Shown here one piece after another: positions 1 through 9,059 of a DNA stretch of 64,000 nt; the first letter of the stretch is position 1, and each line of letters begins with the position of its first letter. The notes beneath the pieces are model-generated. The model searched no databases. It was not told where the DNA came from and worked only from the letters and a program-made list of their open reading frames with translations. The translations under genes were made by a program, and so were the position numbers. Source of the stretch: Agrobacterium tumefaciens (GTDB taxonomy: Bacteria > Pseudomonadota > Alphaproteobacteria > Rhizobiales > Rhizobiaceae); the NCBI GenBank assembly GCA_017744915.1, contig JAGIAH010000008.1, positions 62,001 through 126,000 of the forward strand, in the 5' to 3' direction.

Positions 1-1397
1 CGTTCGAAAGCATCTTCCCGGCCACCGGCGAGGTGATTGCAAGGCTGCATGCGGCAACGCCTGCCATCGTCGAGCGCGCCATCGCCTCGGCCAAACGTGC
101 GCAGAAGGAATGGGCGGCGATGAGCCCCATGGCGCGCGGCCGCATCCTCAAGCGCGCCGCCGATATCATGCGCGAGCGCAATGATGCGCTTTCGACGCTC
201 GAGACGCTGGATACCGGCAAGCCCATTCAGGAAACCATCATCGCCGATCCCACCTCCGGTGCCGATGCCTTCGAATTCTTCGGCGGCATCGCCCCTTCCG
301 CGCTGAACGGTGATTACATCCCCCTCGGCGGCGATTTTGCCTATACCAAGCGCGTGCCGCTCGGCGTCTGCGTCGGTATCGGCGCCTGGAACTATCCGCA
401 GCAGATCGCCTGCTGGAAGGCGGCGCCGGCCCTCGTTGCCGGCAATGCCATGGTCTTCAAGCCCTCGGAGAATACCCCCCTCGGCGCGCTGAAGATCGCC
501 GAAATCCTCATTGAGGCCGGCCTGCCGAAGGGCCTCTTCAACGTCATCCAGGGTGACCGCGATACCGGCCCGCTGCTGGTCAACCATCCCGATGTCGCCA
601 AGGTTTCTCTCACGGGTTCGGTGCCGACCGGCCGCAAGGTGGCGGCTGCCGCTGCCGGGCATCTGAAACATGTGACCATGGAACTTGGCGGCAAGTCGCC
701 GATGATCGTTTTCGACGATGCCGATATCGAAAGTGCCGTCGGCGGTGCCATGCTCGGCAACTTCTATTCCTCCGGTCAGGTCTGCTCCAATGGCACGCGT
801 GTCTTCGTACAGAAAAAGGCGAAGGACCGTTTCCTCGAAAACCTGAAGCGCCGCACCGAGGCGATGATCCTCGGCGATCCGCTCGACTACGCCACCCATC
901 TCGGTCCGCTGGTCTCCAAGGCCCAGCAGGAAAAGGTCCTTGCCTATATCGAAAAGGGCAAGGCGGAAGGCGCGACGCTCGTCACCGGCGGCGGCATTCC
1001 CAACAATGTTTCGGGTGAGGGTGCCTATGTGCAGCCGACCGTTTTTGCGGATGTAACCGACGATATGACCATCGCCCGCGAAGAAATCTTCGGGCCGGTC
1101 ATGTGCGTGCTGGATTTCGAGCATGAGGACGAGGTTCTCACCCGCGCCAATGCCACCGAATTCGGGCTGGCCGGCGGTGTCTTCACCGCCGACCTCGCCC
1201 GCGCCCACCGCGTCGTGGATCGGCTGGAGGCGGGCACGCTGTGGATCAATACCTATAACCTCTGCCCGGTGGAAATCCCCTTCGGCGGCTCCAAACAATC
1301 CGGTTTTGGCCGGGAGAATTCAGCGGCGGCGCTGGAGCATTATAGCGAGCTGAAGACGGTTTATGTGAGCACGGGGAAGGTGGACGCGCCTTATTGA
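1..1397 (+). CDS. betB: Betaine aldehyde dehydrogenase, 5' end outside window
   Basis: NAD(P)-dependent oxidation of betaine aldehyde to glycine betaine, the second step of choline conversion, in the cytoplasm. The reading frame is open from base 3, so the true start lies to the left. About 464 residues are visible against roughly 487 in rhizobial BetB, so about 20 N-terminal residues are missing. Aldehyde dehydrogenase signatures are clear: the cofactor-site segment [10 protein letters not shown], the general-base Glu in MELGGKSP (near nt 680) and the nucleophilic Cys in GQVCSNG (codon 783-785). The internal GTG at nt 33 is in frame but falls inside the conserved N-terminal fold and is not the start. 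betA follows on the same strand after a 230-base gap holding a palindromic repeat; betI is presumably upstream, outside the window. Confidence 0.95.
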   Translation, partial: FESIFPATGEVIARLHAATPAIVERAIASAKRAQKEWAAMSPMARGRILKRAADIMRERNDALSTLETLDTGKPIQETIIADPTSGADAFEFFGGIAPSALNGDYIPLGGDFAYTKRVPLGVCVGIGAWNYPQQIACWKAAPALVAGNAMVFKPSENTPLGALKIAEILIEAGLPKGLFNVIQGDRDTGPLLVNHPDVAKVSLTGSVPTGRKVAAAAAGHLKHVTMELGGKSPMIVFDDADIESAVGGAMLGNFYSSGQVCSNGTRVFVQKKAKDRFLENLKRRTEAMILGDPLDYATHLGPLVSKAQQEKVLAYIEKGKAEGATLVTGGGIPNNVSGEGAYVQPTVFADVTDDMTIAREEIFGPVMCVLDFEHEDEVLTRANATEFGLAGGVFTADLARAHRVVDRLEAGTLWINTYNLCPVEIPFGGSKQSGFGRENSAAALEHYSELKTVYVSTGKVDAPY

Positions 1398-1417
1398 TGG
1401 TTGTTGGGTGGGGCTTA

Positions 1418-1572
1418 CCCCCCTCTGCCCTGCCGGGCATCTCCCCCTCAAGGGGGAGATCGATATGCGGCGAGGGTCGCGCCCATCTCAAGGTCAGAGA
1501 ATGAAGTGGCGGTAGCGCCTCTTGCCGATCTCCCCCCTTGAGGGGGAGATGCCCGGCAGGGCAGAGGGGGGT
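1418..1572. repeat. Large palindromic intergenic repeat (family A, copy 1)
   Basis: The left arm (1418-1462) and right arm (1526-1572) are inverted copies of each other. Each contains GCCCTGCCGGGCATCTCCCC or its complement, and each arm is itself palindromic (TCCCCCTCAAGGGGGA). The middle, about 60 bases, is less conserved. A second copy with the same arms and a related core lies at 56829-56984 beside the choline transporter genes. It sits between betB and betA without separating them by strand, so a folded transcript could stabilise or attenuate the betB-betA mRNA. It resembles the RIME/REP-like mosaic repeats of rhizobia; the family name is not assigned here. Confidence 0.85.
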
Positions 1573-1627
1573 GAAGCCCACCCGCCGACAGTCAATCGGA
1601 ACAACCGCTCATCGGAGAGCACAAATC

Positions 1628-3277
1628 ATGCAAGCAGATTACGTCATCGTCGGTTCGGGTTCCGCGGGCTCCGCCATCGCTTATCGCCTGTCGGAAGACG
1701 GTCGTTATTCTGTCATCGTCATCGAGGCTGGCGGTTCCGATTTCGGCCCCTTCATCCAGATGCCGGCGGCACTTGCCTGGCCGATGAGCATGAAGCGCTA
1801 CAATTGGGGTTATCTTTCCGAGCCTGAGCCCAATCTCGACAACCGCCGCATCACCGCCCCGCGCGGCAAGGTCATCGGCGGCTCGTCCTCCATCAATGGC
1901 CTCGTTTATGTGCGCGGCCATGCCGAGGATTTCAATCGCTGGGAGGAGCTTGGCGCGCATGGCTGGGCCTATGCGGACGTGCTGCCTTATTTCAAGCGTA
2001 TGGAACATAGCCATGGCGGCGAGGAGGGCTGGCGCGGCACGGATGGGCCGCTGCATGTGCAGCGCGGGCCGGTCAATAATCCGCTGTTTCACGCCTTCAT
2101 TCAGGCGGGCGCGCAGGCCGGTTTCGAACTGACGGATGACTATAACGGCTCCAAGCAGGAGGGTTTCGGCCTGATGGAGCAGACCATCCACCATGGCCGT
2201 CGCTGGTCTGCCGCCAATGCCTATCTGAAACCCGCACTGAAACGCGGCAACGTCACGCTGGTCAGCGGTTTTGCCCGCAGGATCGTCATCGAGAATGGCC
2301 GTGCCGTGGGCGTCGAGATCGAGCGTAAGGGCGTGGTGGAAACCATCAAGGCCGGTCGCGAGGTTATTGTTTCCGCCTCCTCCTTCAATTCGCCGAAACT
2401 GCTGATGCTCTCGGGCATCGGGCCTGCCGCCCATCTGCAAAAAATGGGTATCGAGGTGAAGGCGGATCGCCCCGGCGTGGGCGCAAATCTTCAGGACCAT
2501 ATGGAGTTTTATTTCCAGCAGGTCTCCACCAAGCCGGTCTCGCTCTATTCATGGCTGCCCTGGTTCTGGCAGGGCGTGGCGGGCGCGCAATGGCTGCTGT
2601 CGAAAGGCGGGCTCGGCGCCTCCAACCAGTTCGAGGCCTGCGCCTTCCTGCGCTCCGCACCCGGCCTGAAACAGCCGGACATCCAGTATCATTTCCTGCC
2701 GGTCGCTATATCCTATGACGGCAAGGCGGCTGCGAAAAGTCATGGTTTTCAGGTCCATGTCGGTTACAACCTGTCGAAATCGCGCGGCAACGTCACGCTT
2801 CGCTCGGCCGATCCGAAGGACGATCCGGTTATCCGCTTTAACTATATGAGCCATCCGGAAGACTGGGAGAAATTCCGCCATTGCGTGCGCCTGACCCGTG
2901 AAATCTTCAGCCAGAAGGCCTTTGACGATTTTCGTGGCCCGGAAATCCAGCCGGGTGAAAAGGTGGAAACGGACGAGCAGATCGACGCCTTTTTGCGGGA
3001 GCATCTGGAAAGCGCCTATCACCCCTGCGGCACCTGCCGCATGGGTGACCGAAACGACCCGCTGGCCGTTGTCGACCCCGAATGCCGGGTGATCGGCGTC
3101 GAAGGATTGAGGGTTGCCGACAGCTCGATCTTCCCGCATGTGACCTATGGCAACCTCAATGGCCCGTCGATCATGACGGGCGAAAAGGCGGCGGATCACA
3201 TCCTCGGCAAAACCCCGTTGCCGCGCTCCAATCAGGAGCCCTGGGTGAACCCGCGCGCGGCCGTCAGCGATCGATAA
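1628..3277 (+). CDS. betA: Choline dehydrogenase (GMC oxidoreductase)
   Basis: FAD-dependent oxidation of choline to betaine aldehyde, the first step of glycine betaine synthesis; membrane-associated in known bacteria. 549 residues, the usual BetA length. The start ATG at 1628 is preceded by GGAGAG at 1614-1619, and the protein opens directly into the dinucleotide-binding motif [14 protein letters not shown]. An upstream in-frame extension would run into the palindromic repeat and is not credible. The GMC C-terminal active-site region is present (HPCGTCRMG followed by [19 protein letters not shown]). Follows betB; electrons from choline probably pass to the respiratory chain. Ends 13 bases from the convergent DUF3750 gene. 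Confidence 0.95.
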   Translation: MQADYVIVGSGSAGSAIAYRLSEDGRYSVIVIEAGGSDFGPFIQMPAALAWPMSMKRYNWGYLSEPEPNLDNRRITAPRGKVIGGSSSINGLVYVRGHAEDFNRWEELGAHGWAYADVLPYFKRMEHSHGGEEGWRGTDGPLHVQRGPVNNPLFHAFIQAGAQAGFELTDDYNGSKQEGFGLMEQTIHHGRRWSAANAYLKPALKRGNVTLVSGFARRIVIENGRAVGVEIERKGVVETIKAGREVIVSASSFNSPKLLMLSGIGPAAHLQKMGIEVKADRPGVGANLQDHMEFYFQQVSTKPVSLYSWLPWFWQGVAGAQWLLSKGGLGASNQFEACAFLRSAPGLKQPDIQYHFLPVAISYDGKAAAKSHGFQVHVGYNLSKSRGNVTLRSADPKDDPVIRFNYMSHPEDWEKFRHCVRLTREIFSQKAFDDFRGPEIQPGEKVETDEQIDAFLREHLESAYHPCGTCRMGDRNDPLAVVDPECRVIGVEGLRVADSSIFPHVTYGNLNGPSIMTGEKAADHILGKTPLPRSNQEPWVNPRAAVSDR

Positions 3278-3290
3278 GGATCAGTGGTAG

Positions 3291-4058
3291 TCATCCTCGC
3301 GCTGGTGGCGGTTCGGGGCTGTCGATGCCGAAATAACCGAGCCCCGGTATCTTCACGCCGGGCCGGATGAAATCGATGCCCGCGACCAGACCGAGGAAAT
3401 TGATCTCGAAGCCGCTGCGCGCGCCTGCCGAAATGCCGAACAGCCCGCCGAGCGACAGGCTCGCATCCTTCCAGTCATTGGCGATGTGGTAAAAGGCGCC
3501 GTTGGGCAGATAATCGCGGCCCACCGCATCGGGCGGCAGCACCACACCCAGTTCCGGCACGCTGCGCAGCACATGCGCAACGAAGGTGTTGGAGTTGGGG
3601 CCGGGATAGATGCGGTAGCCGCCCGGTTGCCCGTAGGGGTAATCGGCAATGGCTTTCTCGATTTTCGGAATGAGCCTTTCCGCCTCAGCGCCGTGAATGG
3701 CCACGACCTCGCGCGGCATGTTGGAATACCAGTAGGCGTCCGCGGCATAGCCGTTGCGGCGGATCGGCATGCCCCAGCCCACCTTGTCATAACGGTCATA
3801 AGCTTTCGCACCCGGCTTTTTCAGCACGATCCAGGCATGGCTGGCGACGGAGCCCTTAAAGCCGCCGGTCATGGCGGAAAAGACGTAAACCGCCGCCTGA
3901 CCATCGGCGCTGGCTGCCGGCAAAGTGCCGGACGAGGACCAGCGGGCGTCACGCCAGCCCTGCGGATGTTCCCGCATGGCCCACAGACCGGCCGACGCCA
4001 GTGCGGGAAGCAGATAGACAACGGCAATCGCCAGCAGCAGACGTTTTGCAAATTTCAC
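3291..4058 (-). CDS. DUF3750 family membrane-anchored protein
   Basis: Protein of unknown function with the DUF3750 domain, common in Proteobacteria. The chosen GTG start (4058) gives 255 residues beginning with VKFAKRLLLAIAVVYLLPAL, a signal/membrane segment, and a GGGG-type ribosome site lies about 6 bases upstream. An ATG at 4103 would add 15 residues but has no ribosome site. The soluble part carries conserved short segments (SHAWIVLK, YPGPNSNTF, GAFYHIANDW) that suggest an extracytoplasmic enzyme-like fold, possibly papain-like NlpC-type; that is inference. Divergent from the asparaginase gene with about 70 bases between the starts. Confidence 0.75.
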   Translation of the reverse strand: MKFAKRLLLAIAVVYLLPALASAGLWAMREHPQGWRDARWSSSGTLPAASADGQAAVYVFSAMTGGFKGSVASHAWIVLKKPGAKAYDRYDKVGWGMPIRRNGYAADAYWYSNMPREVVAIHGAEAERLIPKIEKAIADYPYGQPGGYRIYPGPNSNTFVAHVLRSVPELGVVLPPDAVGRDYLPNGAFYHIANDWKDASLSLGGLFGISAGARSGFEINFLGLVAGIDFIRPGVKIPGLGYFGIDSPEPPPARG

Positions 4059-4131
4059 GAACAGCCCCGTGCATCGAAAAATCAATTGCGGTATCAACGG
4101 CATAAAATCAGAATTTTTTGAGGCTGCGAAA

Positions 4132-5130
4132 ATGAACAATTCCGTTACCGTCGAAGTCACCCGTGGCAATCTCGTCGAAAGTCGCCATCAGGGCCTTGCG
4201 GTGGTGGTGGATGGTGATGGCGGCGTGTTGTTTTCGGCGGGCGATATCGAACGCGGCGTTTTCCCGCGTTCCGCCTGCAAGGCCATGCAGGCACTGCCGC
4301 TGGTGGAAAGTGGCGCGGCGGATGCCTATGGTTTCGGCAACCGCGAACTGGCGCTTGCCTGCTCCTCCCATTCCGGCGAGGACGCGCATGTGGAACTCGC
4401 CGCCGCCATGCTTGCAAAAGCCGGCCGCAATGTAGAGACGCTGGAATGCGGCGCGCATTGGTCTTCCGACCAGAAGACCATCATTCACCAGGCCCGCACG
4501 CTGGAAAAGCCGACGGCGCTTCACAATAATTGCTCCGGCAAACATTCCGGCTTCATCTGCGCCTGCTGCCACACGGGCACCGACCCCAAGGGTTACGTCG
4601 GTTTCGACCATCCCCTTCAGAGGCAGATCCGCGCCACCATGGCAAGCCTGACGGGGGCGGCGCTCGGCCACGACAATTGCGGCGTGGATGGTTGCTCCAT
4701 TCCCACTTATGCCGTGCCGCTCAAGGGGCTGGCCCATGGTTTTGCCAGGATGGCGACGGGCAGGGGCCTTGAAGCGGGCCGCGCCACAGCTTCACGCCGT
4801 CTCATCGAGGCCTGCATGGCCGAACCCTTTTACGTGGCGGGCACCGGCCGCACCTGCACCAGGCTGATGGAGATCGCGCCGGGCAAGATTTTTGCCAAGA
4901 CCGGCGCGGAAGGCGTCTTCGTGGCCGCCCTGCCGGAAAAGGGCATCGCGATGGCGGTGAAATGCGAAGACGGAACGGCGCGTGCGGCAGAAGCGATGGT
5001 TTCGGCACTGCTCGCCCGGTATTTCGATGAAGGCAGCGCCGAGCAGCAGGCGCTGAGCGGCATGGCCAACCGGCAGATGCGCAACTGGAACGGCATCCAT
5101 GTCGGCGATATCCGCGTCGTCGGCGCTTAA
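4132..5130 (+). CDS. L-asparaginase II (Rhizobium-type, zinc-dependent family)
   Basis: Hydrolyses L-asparagine to aspartate and ammonia. 332 residues, unrelated to E. coli AnsA/AnsB and matching the rhizobial thermolabile asparaginase family. Residues recognised from that family: the Ser-x-x-Lys tandem RSACK (S47, K50), the second serine in ACSSHSGED, a cysteine and lysine in NNCSGKHSGF and a cysteine in HDNCGVDGC; the two Cys and the Lys correspond to the reported zinc site. The start at ATG 4132 opens MNNSVTVEVTRGN, the normal N-terminus; upstream in-frame codons overlap the divergent gene's promoter. No linked asparagine transporter or regulator is visible. Confidence 0.88.
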   Translation: MNNSVTVEVTRGNLVESRHQGLAVVVDGDGGVLFSAGDIERGVFPRSACKAMQALPLVESGAADAYGFGNRELALACSSHSGEDAHVELAAAMLAKAGRNVETLECGAHWSSDQKTIIHQARTLEKPTALHNNCSGKHSGFICACCHTGTDPKGYVGFDHPLQRQIRATMASLTGAALGHDNCGVDGCSIPTYAVPLKGLAHGFARMATGRGLEAGRATASRRLIEACMAEPFYVAGTGRTCTRLMEIAPGKIFAKTGAEGVFVAALPEKGIAMAVKCEDGTARAAEAMVSALLARYFDEGSAEQQALSGMANRQMRNWNGIHVGDIRVVGA

Positions 5131-5269
5131 ATAACCTTTGACGCGGCCGGTTGCCGGCACGATGATGGCTTGCCCCTGCGCGTCATGGCTGCCTCAAGGC
5201 CGCCAGCGAGGGCCGGCGTCCGCGTGAGGAACAGGCGGGCGCCCTCATTGCTTTGGAGGTTGCATATCC

Positions 5270-5890
5270 ATGTTCACACTGTTTTTCTCCCCCGGTTCCT
5301 GCTCCCGCGCCAGCCATATCGTGCTTGAGGAATCCGGCCTGCCTTACAAGGCCCAGCGCGTCAATTTCGCGGAGGGCGAGCAACGCTCCGAGGCATTCCT
5401 GAAGATCAATCCGAAAGGCCGCGTGCCGGCACTGGCCACAGCGAGTGGGGTGCTGACTGAGACGCCCGCCATCCTCGCCTTCATCGCCCAGATGGCGCCG
5501 GAGAAGAAGCTCGCGCCACTCGACGATCCCTTCGAATTCGCGCTGATGCAGTCGTTCAACGCCTTCATTTCCTCCACCGTGCATGTCGCCCACGCCCATG
5601 GCCGTCGCGGCAGCCGCTGGGCGAATGAGGACAGCTCGCTTGCGGATATGAAGGCCAAGGTGCCGCAAAATATGGGGGATTGTTTCGAACTGATCGAGCA
5701 CGGCATGCTGCACGGCCCCTGGGTTCTGGGCACGGCCTATTCAGTGGCCGATCCCTATCTTTTCGTCATGTCCGGCTGGCTGGAAAGCGATGGCGTGGAT
5801 ATTGCCCGTTTTCCCAAGGTGCACGACCATTTCCGCCGCATGAACGACCGCCCGGCGGTGCAGCGGGCGTTGGCGGGGGAGAGGGGCTGA
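5270..5890 (+). CDS. Glutathione S-transferase (beta-like)
   Basis: Probable cytosolic glutathione transferase, 206 residues. The thioredoxin-like N-domain (residues 1-80) has SPGSCSRASHIVLEESGL with Cys at about position 10, as in beta-class enzymes, and the cis-Pro segment NPKGRVPAL. The C-terminal helical domain has the N-capping-box region SVADPYLF. The start ATG is preceded by GGAGG at 5253-5257. It stands alone between the asparaginase gene and a short palindrome. A second, unrelated GST lies convergently just downstream, so this stretch is a small GST pair; the substrate cannot be read from sequence. Confidence 0.88.
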   Translation: MFTLFFSPGSCSRASHIVLEESGLPYKAQRVNFAEGEQRSEAFLKINPKGRVPALATASGVLTETPAILAFIAQMAPEKKLAPLDDPFEFALMQSFNAFISSTVHVAHAHGRRGSRWANEDSSLADMKAKVPQNMGDCFELIEHGMLHGPWVLGTAYSVADPYLFVMSGWLESDGVDIARFPKVHDHFRRMNDRPAVQRALAGERG

Positions 5891-5905
5891 GAGGCTCAGT
5901 ATTTC

Positions 5906-5934
5906 CGTCATGCCGGATCAGGTCCGGCATGACG
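5906..5934. repeat. Single palindrome of repeat family B
   Basis: Perfectly paired CGTCATGCCGGA-TCAGG-TCCGGCATGACG between two convergent GST genes. It is the half-unit of the longer two-palindrome repeats found at 40511, 47451, 49292 and 54620. The position between convergent 3' ends suggests it also serves as a bidirectional transcription stop, although no strong T-run follows. Confidence 0.85.
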
Positions 5935-5955
5935 AAAGAAAAGGGGGCTTGACGC

Positions 5956-6621
5956 TCAAGCCGCCTCGGCGGTCCGGCTGTCCCACATGGACTTGAACGC
6001 CGTGCGCGCCTGGCAGCGGGCGAGCCAGGCTTTCAGCGCCGGATGCGCATCGAACAGCGACGTGTGACCCTGCGCGTAACGAACGATTTCCGCCGCATTG
6101 AGGTCGGCCACGGTGAAGCGGTCTCCCACCAGATAATCATGGGTAGCGAGATGCTGCTCCAGCACCCGGAAGGGTCGCTTCAGCAGGCGCCCGGCGACAT
6201 CGATCACCGCCTTGCCGGCATCGCTTTCCGACAGGCCTTCGGCGATGGCGGAGGAAATCTTCAGCGAATTGGTCTCGATTTCGGTGGCGGCGAAGAAAGA
6301 CCATTGCAGCATCGCCGCATCTTCCTTCAGGTCGACCGGGGCGAGCGGCCCGCCATATTTGCGGGCGAGATAGAGATTGATGGCCATGGATTCGTAAAGC
6401 ACCATGCCGTCATCCTCGATGCAGGGAATGGTGCCCATCGGGTTGATGGCGAGAAAGGCGGGAGACAGCGTGTTGAGCGGCGCATCGGCTGCCAGCGGGT
6501 CGGCAAGGCGGCGGGCCTGGATGACCGGCACATGCTTGAATTCTATGCCCAGTTCTCCTGCCAGCCACAGCGTGCGCGTGGCGCGGGAACGGTAAACACC
6601 GTAAATCGTCAACATCGACAT
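5956..6621 (-). CDS. Glutathione S-transferase
   Basis: 221-residue GST. The N-domain begins [20 protein letters not shown], a serine/arginine active-site loop as in theta/zeta-like bacterial enzymes, followed by the glutathione-contact segment [23 protein letters not shown]. The C-domain shows [21 protein letters not shown] lies 4 bases before the ATG at 6621 and 10 before the alternative ATG at 6615. It lies 76 bases downstream of the MarR regulator gene on the same strand, so the two may be co-transcribed and respond to the same compound. The substrate is unknown. Confidence 0.88.
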   Translation of the reverse strand: MSMLTIYGVYRSRATRTLWLAGELGIEFKHVPVIQARRLADPLAADAPLNTLSPAFLAINPMGTIPCIEDDGMVLYESMAINLYLARKYGGPLAPVDLKEDAAMLQWSFFAATEIETNSLKISSAIAEGLSESDAGKAVIDVAGRLLKRPFRVLEQHLATHDYLVGDRFTVADLNAAEIVRYAQGHTSLFDAHPALKAWLARCQARTAFKSMWDSRTAEAA

Positions 6622-6697
6622 TACCCCTTCAACCTGTTCGATGCCGGCACGTTACGGTCTCGTCGTTTTAAAGTGAAGTTGCAGATCGCCGGGTCAC

Positions 6698-7213
6698 TCA
6701 TGATTTTTTCTGATCCGTGAAGACGTCCGTATCCGGCGAGAGCCGGCATTCGAAACGGTCGATGAACCGTTCGAACAGGCGGGCGAATGTCTCCACATCC
6801 TCCGCCGGCCAGCCATCCATCACGTCCTCGATGACGCTCATCTTGGTTCGGCGCATTTCCTGCAGCAGGCTGGTGCCGAGCGGCGTGATCTCGACGATGC
6901 TGCGGCGGCCGTCCTCCTGGGAAACACCGCGTTTCAGCAACCCGCGCCCCACCATATCAGCCACCACCCGGCTGCCGCGCGAAGGGTCGATGCGCATGCC
7001 CTCGGCAATCGCGCCGACGGTGACATCGCCTTCCGCACGGCGCAGAATGTCGAGCACGTCGATATGGGAGAGTTCAAGACCCGGAGCGATCTTGGCAAGC
7101 GCCATGCGGCCGATGATGCGGCGGCCGATCATGATGCGCATGCGCGTCATCGTATTGCCGATCCGCTTGATGTCGTCGGGCAAATCCTCGTTCCAGTCTT
7201 CCTCAGTCGCCAC
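6698..7213 (-). CDS. MarR family transcriptional regulator
   Basis: Winged-helix repressor of about 171 residues, divergent from an MFS drug-efflux gene that it most likely controls. MarR features: the recognition region VGAIAEGMRIDPSRGSRVVADMVGRGLL and the wing SQEDGRRSIVEITPLG. The GTG start at 7213 follows an AAGGA box; longer in-frame versions would run through the intergenic operators. Two inverted TTGACA/GCACA elements lie just upstream. The GST gene follows on the same strand. The inducer cannot be predicted. Confidence 0.85.
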   Translation of the reverse strand: MATEEDWNEDLPDDIKRIGNTMTRMRIMIGRRIIGRMALAKIAPGLELSHIDVLDILRRAEGDVTVGAIAEGMRIDPSRGSRVVADMVGRGLLKRGVSQEDGRRSIVEITPLGTSLLQEMRRTKMSVIEDVMDGWPAEDVETFARLFERFIDRFECRLSPDTDVFTDQKKS

Positions 7214-7259
7214 GCTTCGCCATTCCTTTCCTGCCAGTCGGTGATCACATTTAGCGTCA

Positions 7260-7310
7260 TTAGCACAGATGTCAAAAACTTGCCATTGACATATATGTGC
7301 TGATAGCACA
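7260..7310. promoter_or_regulatory. Divergent operator/promoter region for MarR and MFS genes
   Basis: Two inverted half-blocks face each other: TTAGCACAGATGTCAA (7260-7275) and TTGACATATATGTGCTGA (7286-7303), whose complement reads TCAGCACATATATGTCAA. The right block overlaps a perfect small dyad TGTGCT-GAT-AGCACA (7296-7310). A TTGACA element faces each way (7286-7291 on plus; the complement of 7270-7275 on minus, with AAATGT 17 bases on). Placement between the regulator and the efflux gene is typical of MarR auto-repression. Confidence 0.65.
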
Positions 7311-7353
7311 CAAATTGCCGCAGCAAAATCGCCGGAACTCAACGAGATCTTTC

Positions 7354-8883
7354 ATGGATATGTCCACCGCCCCCGTGGCGCCGCTTGTGTCGGATCACCG
7401 GCGCAGGCTCATCGTCTTTCTGTTTCTGATGCTGGCCATGTTCATGGCCACGCTCGACAACCAGATCGTCTCGACAGCGCTTCCCACCATCGTCGGTGAA
7501 TTCGGCGCGCTGGAGCGCTTCGGCTGGATCGGCTCGGCCTATCTTCTGGCGACCAGCGCGGTCATGCCGGTCTATGGCAAGCTCGGTGATCTGTTCGGCC
7601 GCAAATATGTGATGATCGCGGCGGTCGTCATCTTCACGCTCGGTTCGCTCGCCTGCGGTCTCGCCTGGTCGATGGATTCGCTGATTGCGGCCCGTGTCCT
7701 GCAGGGGCTGGGCGGCGGCGGCATCATGGTGTCGATCTTCTCCGTTAATGCGGATCTGTTCGAACCGCGCGAACGCGCCCGTTACCAGAGCTATTCCAGC
7801 CTCACCATCATGGCGTCCGGCAGCGTCGGACCCATCCTCGGCGGCACGATGAGCGATCTCTTCGGCTGGCGGTCGATCTTCCTCATCAACCTGCCGCTCG
7901 GGCTCATTGTCATCACCGGCCTTGCGCTGCTGTTGCCCTATCGCCGGCCTGCTCGCCAGCCGAAGATCGATTATCTCGGTGCAGTCCTTCTCGCAGCCAC
8001 TATCGCCAGCGTGGTGTTCTGGGCCGATAGCAGCGAATTGTTCGGCTCACTGATCGCCGGCCCCAGCCTCGGCATCATCGCCTTCGCCGTCATTGCCGCC
8101 TTCCTGTGGGTGCAGGTGGAGCGCCGCGCGCCGGAACCGGTCGTGCCGCTCAGGCTCTTCAAGGACAGCACCTTTCCGCTGTTGATGATCGTCTCGCTGA
8201 CGAGCGGCGGCATCGGTATCGGCATGGTCAATTATTACGCCCTGTTCCTGCAGACTACGACCGGGCTTTCTCCCTCCCACGCCGGCCTGTTCTTCATCGC
8301 CGTCACCGGTGGCATCGTCATGGGCTCGCTTTCGGCGGGACGGCTGATCTCGATTACCGGCGTCTACAAGCCCTTCTCGGTGGCCGGCCTCACCATCAAT
8401 GTCATCGCCATGCTGGCCTTCACGCAGATGCATGCCGGAACGCCGCTTTGGCTGATCGCGGTACTGATGCTGGCGCAGGGTTTCGCCGTTGGCCTCGGCC
8501 AGCAGGCGCCGATCATCGGTGTGCAGAATTCCGCTCCCAAGGCGGATATCGGTGCGGCGAGCGGCGCGGTGACCCTGACCCGCATGGGTGGCGCTGCCAT
8601 TGCCATCTCGGTCTATGGCGCCATCGTGTCGTCGAGCCTGAAAGGTGTCGCGGTCGATATTCCCGGCGTCGGCAAGATCGAGGAACTGACACCGAAAATG
8701 CTCGCCGAACTGCCCGCCGCCTCCCAGGCCGCCGTCGCCTCGCTTTATTCGGATGCCTTCACGCCGCTGTTCTTCGCCGCTGCCGCAACCGCCGCCATCG
8801 GCCTTGCTGCTGCGCTGATGCTGAAACCGGTGCGCCTGCCGGCGGCGGTTGAGGCGAAGCCGGCGGAAGCGGCGGGGGAGTAG
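7354..8883 (+). CDS. MFS drug:H+ antiporter, 14-TM DHA2 (EmrB/QacA) type
   Basis: Inner-membrane proton-driven exporter, 509 residues with about 14 hydrophobic segments. Motif A is readable as GKLGDLFGRKYV after the second helix, and motif C-like LGGTMSDLFGWRSIF follows. The N-terminal helix carries the typical TLDNQIVSTALPTI acidic signature of multidrug DHA2 pumps. The start ATG at 7354 (MDMSTAPV) lies just beyond the operators; an upstream in-frame ATG at 7297 falls inside the operator and is rejected. Divergent from the MarR gene, which probably represses it. Substrates are likely toxic organic compounds; no outer-membrane or periplasmic adaptor gene is adjacent. Confidence 0.9.
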   Translation: MDMSTAPVAPLVSDHRRRLIVFLFLMLAMFMATLDNQIVSTALPTIVGEFGALERFGWIGSAYLLATSAVMPVYGKLGDLFGRKYVMIAAVVIFTLGSLACGLAWSMDSLIAARVLQGLGGGGIMVSIFSVNADLFEPRERARYQSYSSLTIMASGSVGPILGGTMSDLFGWRSIFLINLPLGLIVITGLALLLPYRRPARQPKIDYLGAVLLAATIASVVFWADSSELFGSLIAGPSLGIIAFAVIAAFLWVQVERRAPEPVVPLRLFKDSTFPLLMIVSLTSGGIGIGMVNYYALFLQTTTGLSPSHAGLFFIAVTGGIVMGSLSAGRLISITGVYKPFSVAGLTINVIAMLAFTQMHAGTPLWLIAVLMLAQGFAVGLGQQAPIIGVQNSAPKADIGAASGAVTLTRMGGAAIAISVYGAIVSSSLKGVAVDIPGVGKIEELTPKMLAELPAASQAAVASLYSDAFTPLFFAAAATAAIGLAAALMLKPVRLPAAVEAKPAEAAGE

Positions 8884-8931
8884 CGTGGCAGCAAACGTTG
8901 TCACCTTTGTTTCTCGCTGAGACCTCTCCTC

Positions 8932-8960
8932 CGTCATACCGGCTCAAGGCCGGAATGACG
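8932..8960. repeat. Single palindrome of repeat family B
   Basis: CGTCATACCGG-CTCAAGG-CCGGAATGACG, an imperfect inverted repeat in the 176-base gap between the MFS gene and the exonuclease gene. It has the same half-unit as the other family B sites in this window. Confidence 0.8.
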
Positions 8961-9059
8961 GAATCTCTCCAAAAAACAAAAACACGTTCACTGGAAATAT
9001 AAGGCCCGTTCCGCGTTAACATCGAAAATCTCTCGATTCGCGCGGGCGGCCTTATCTCA

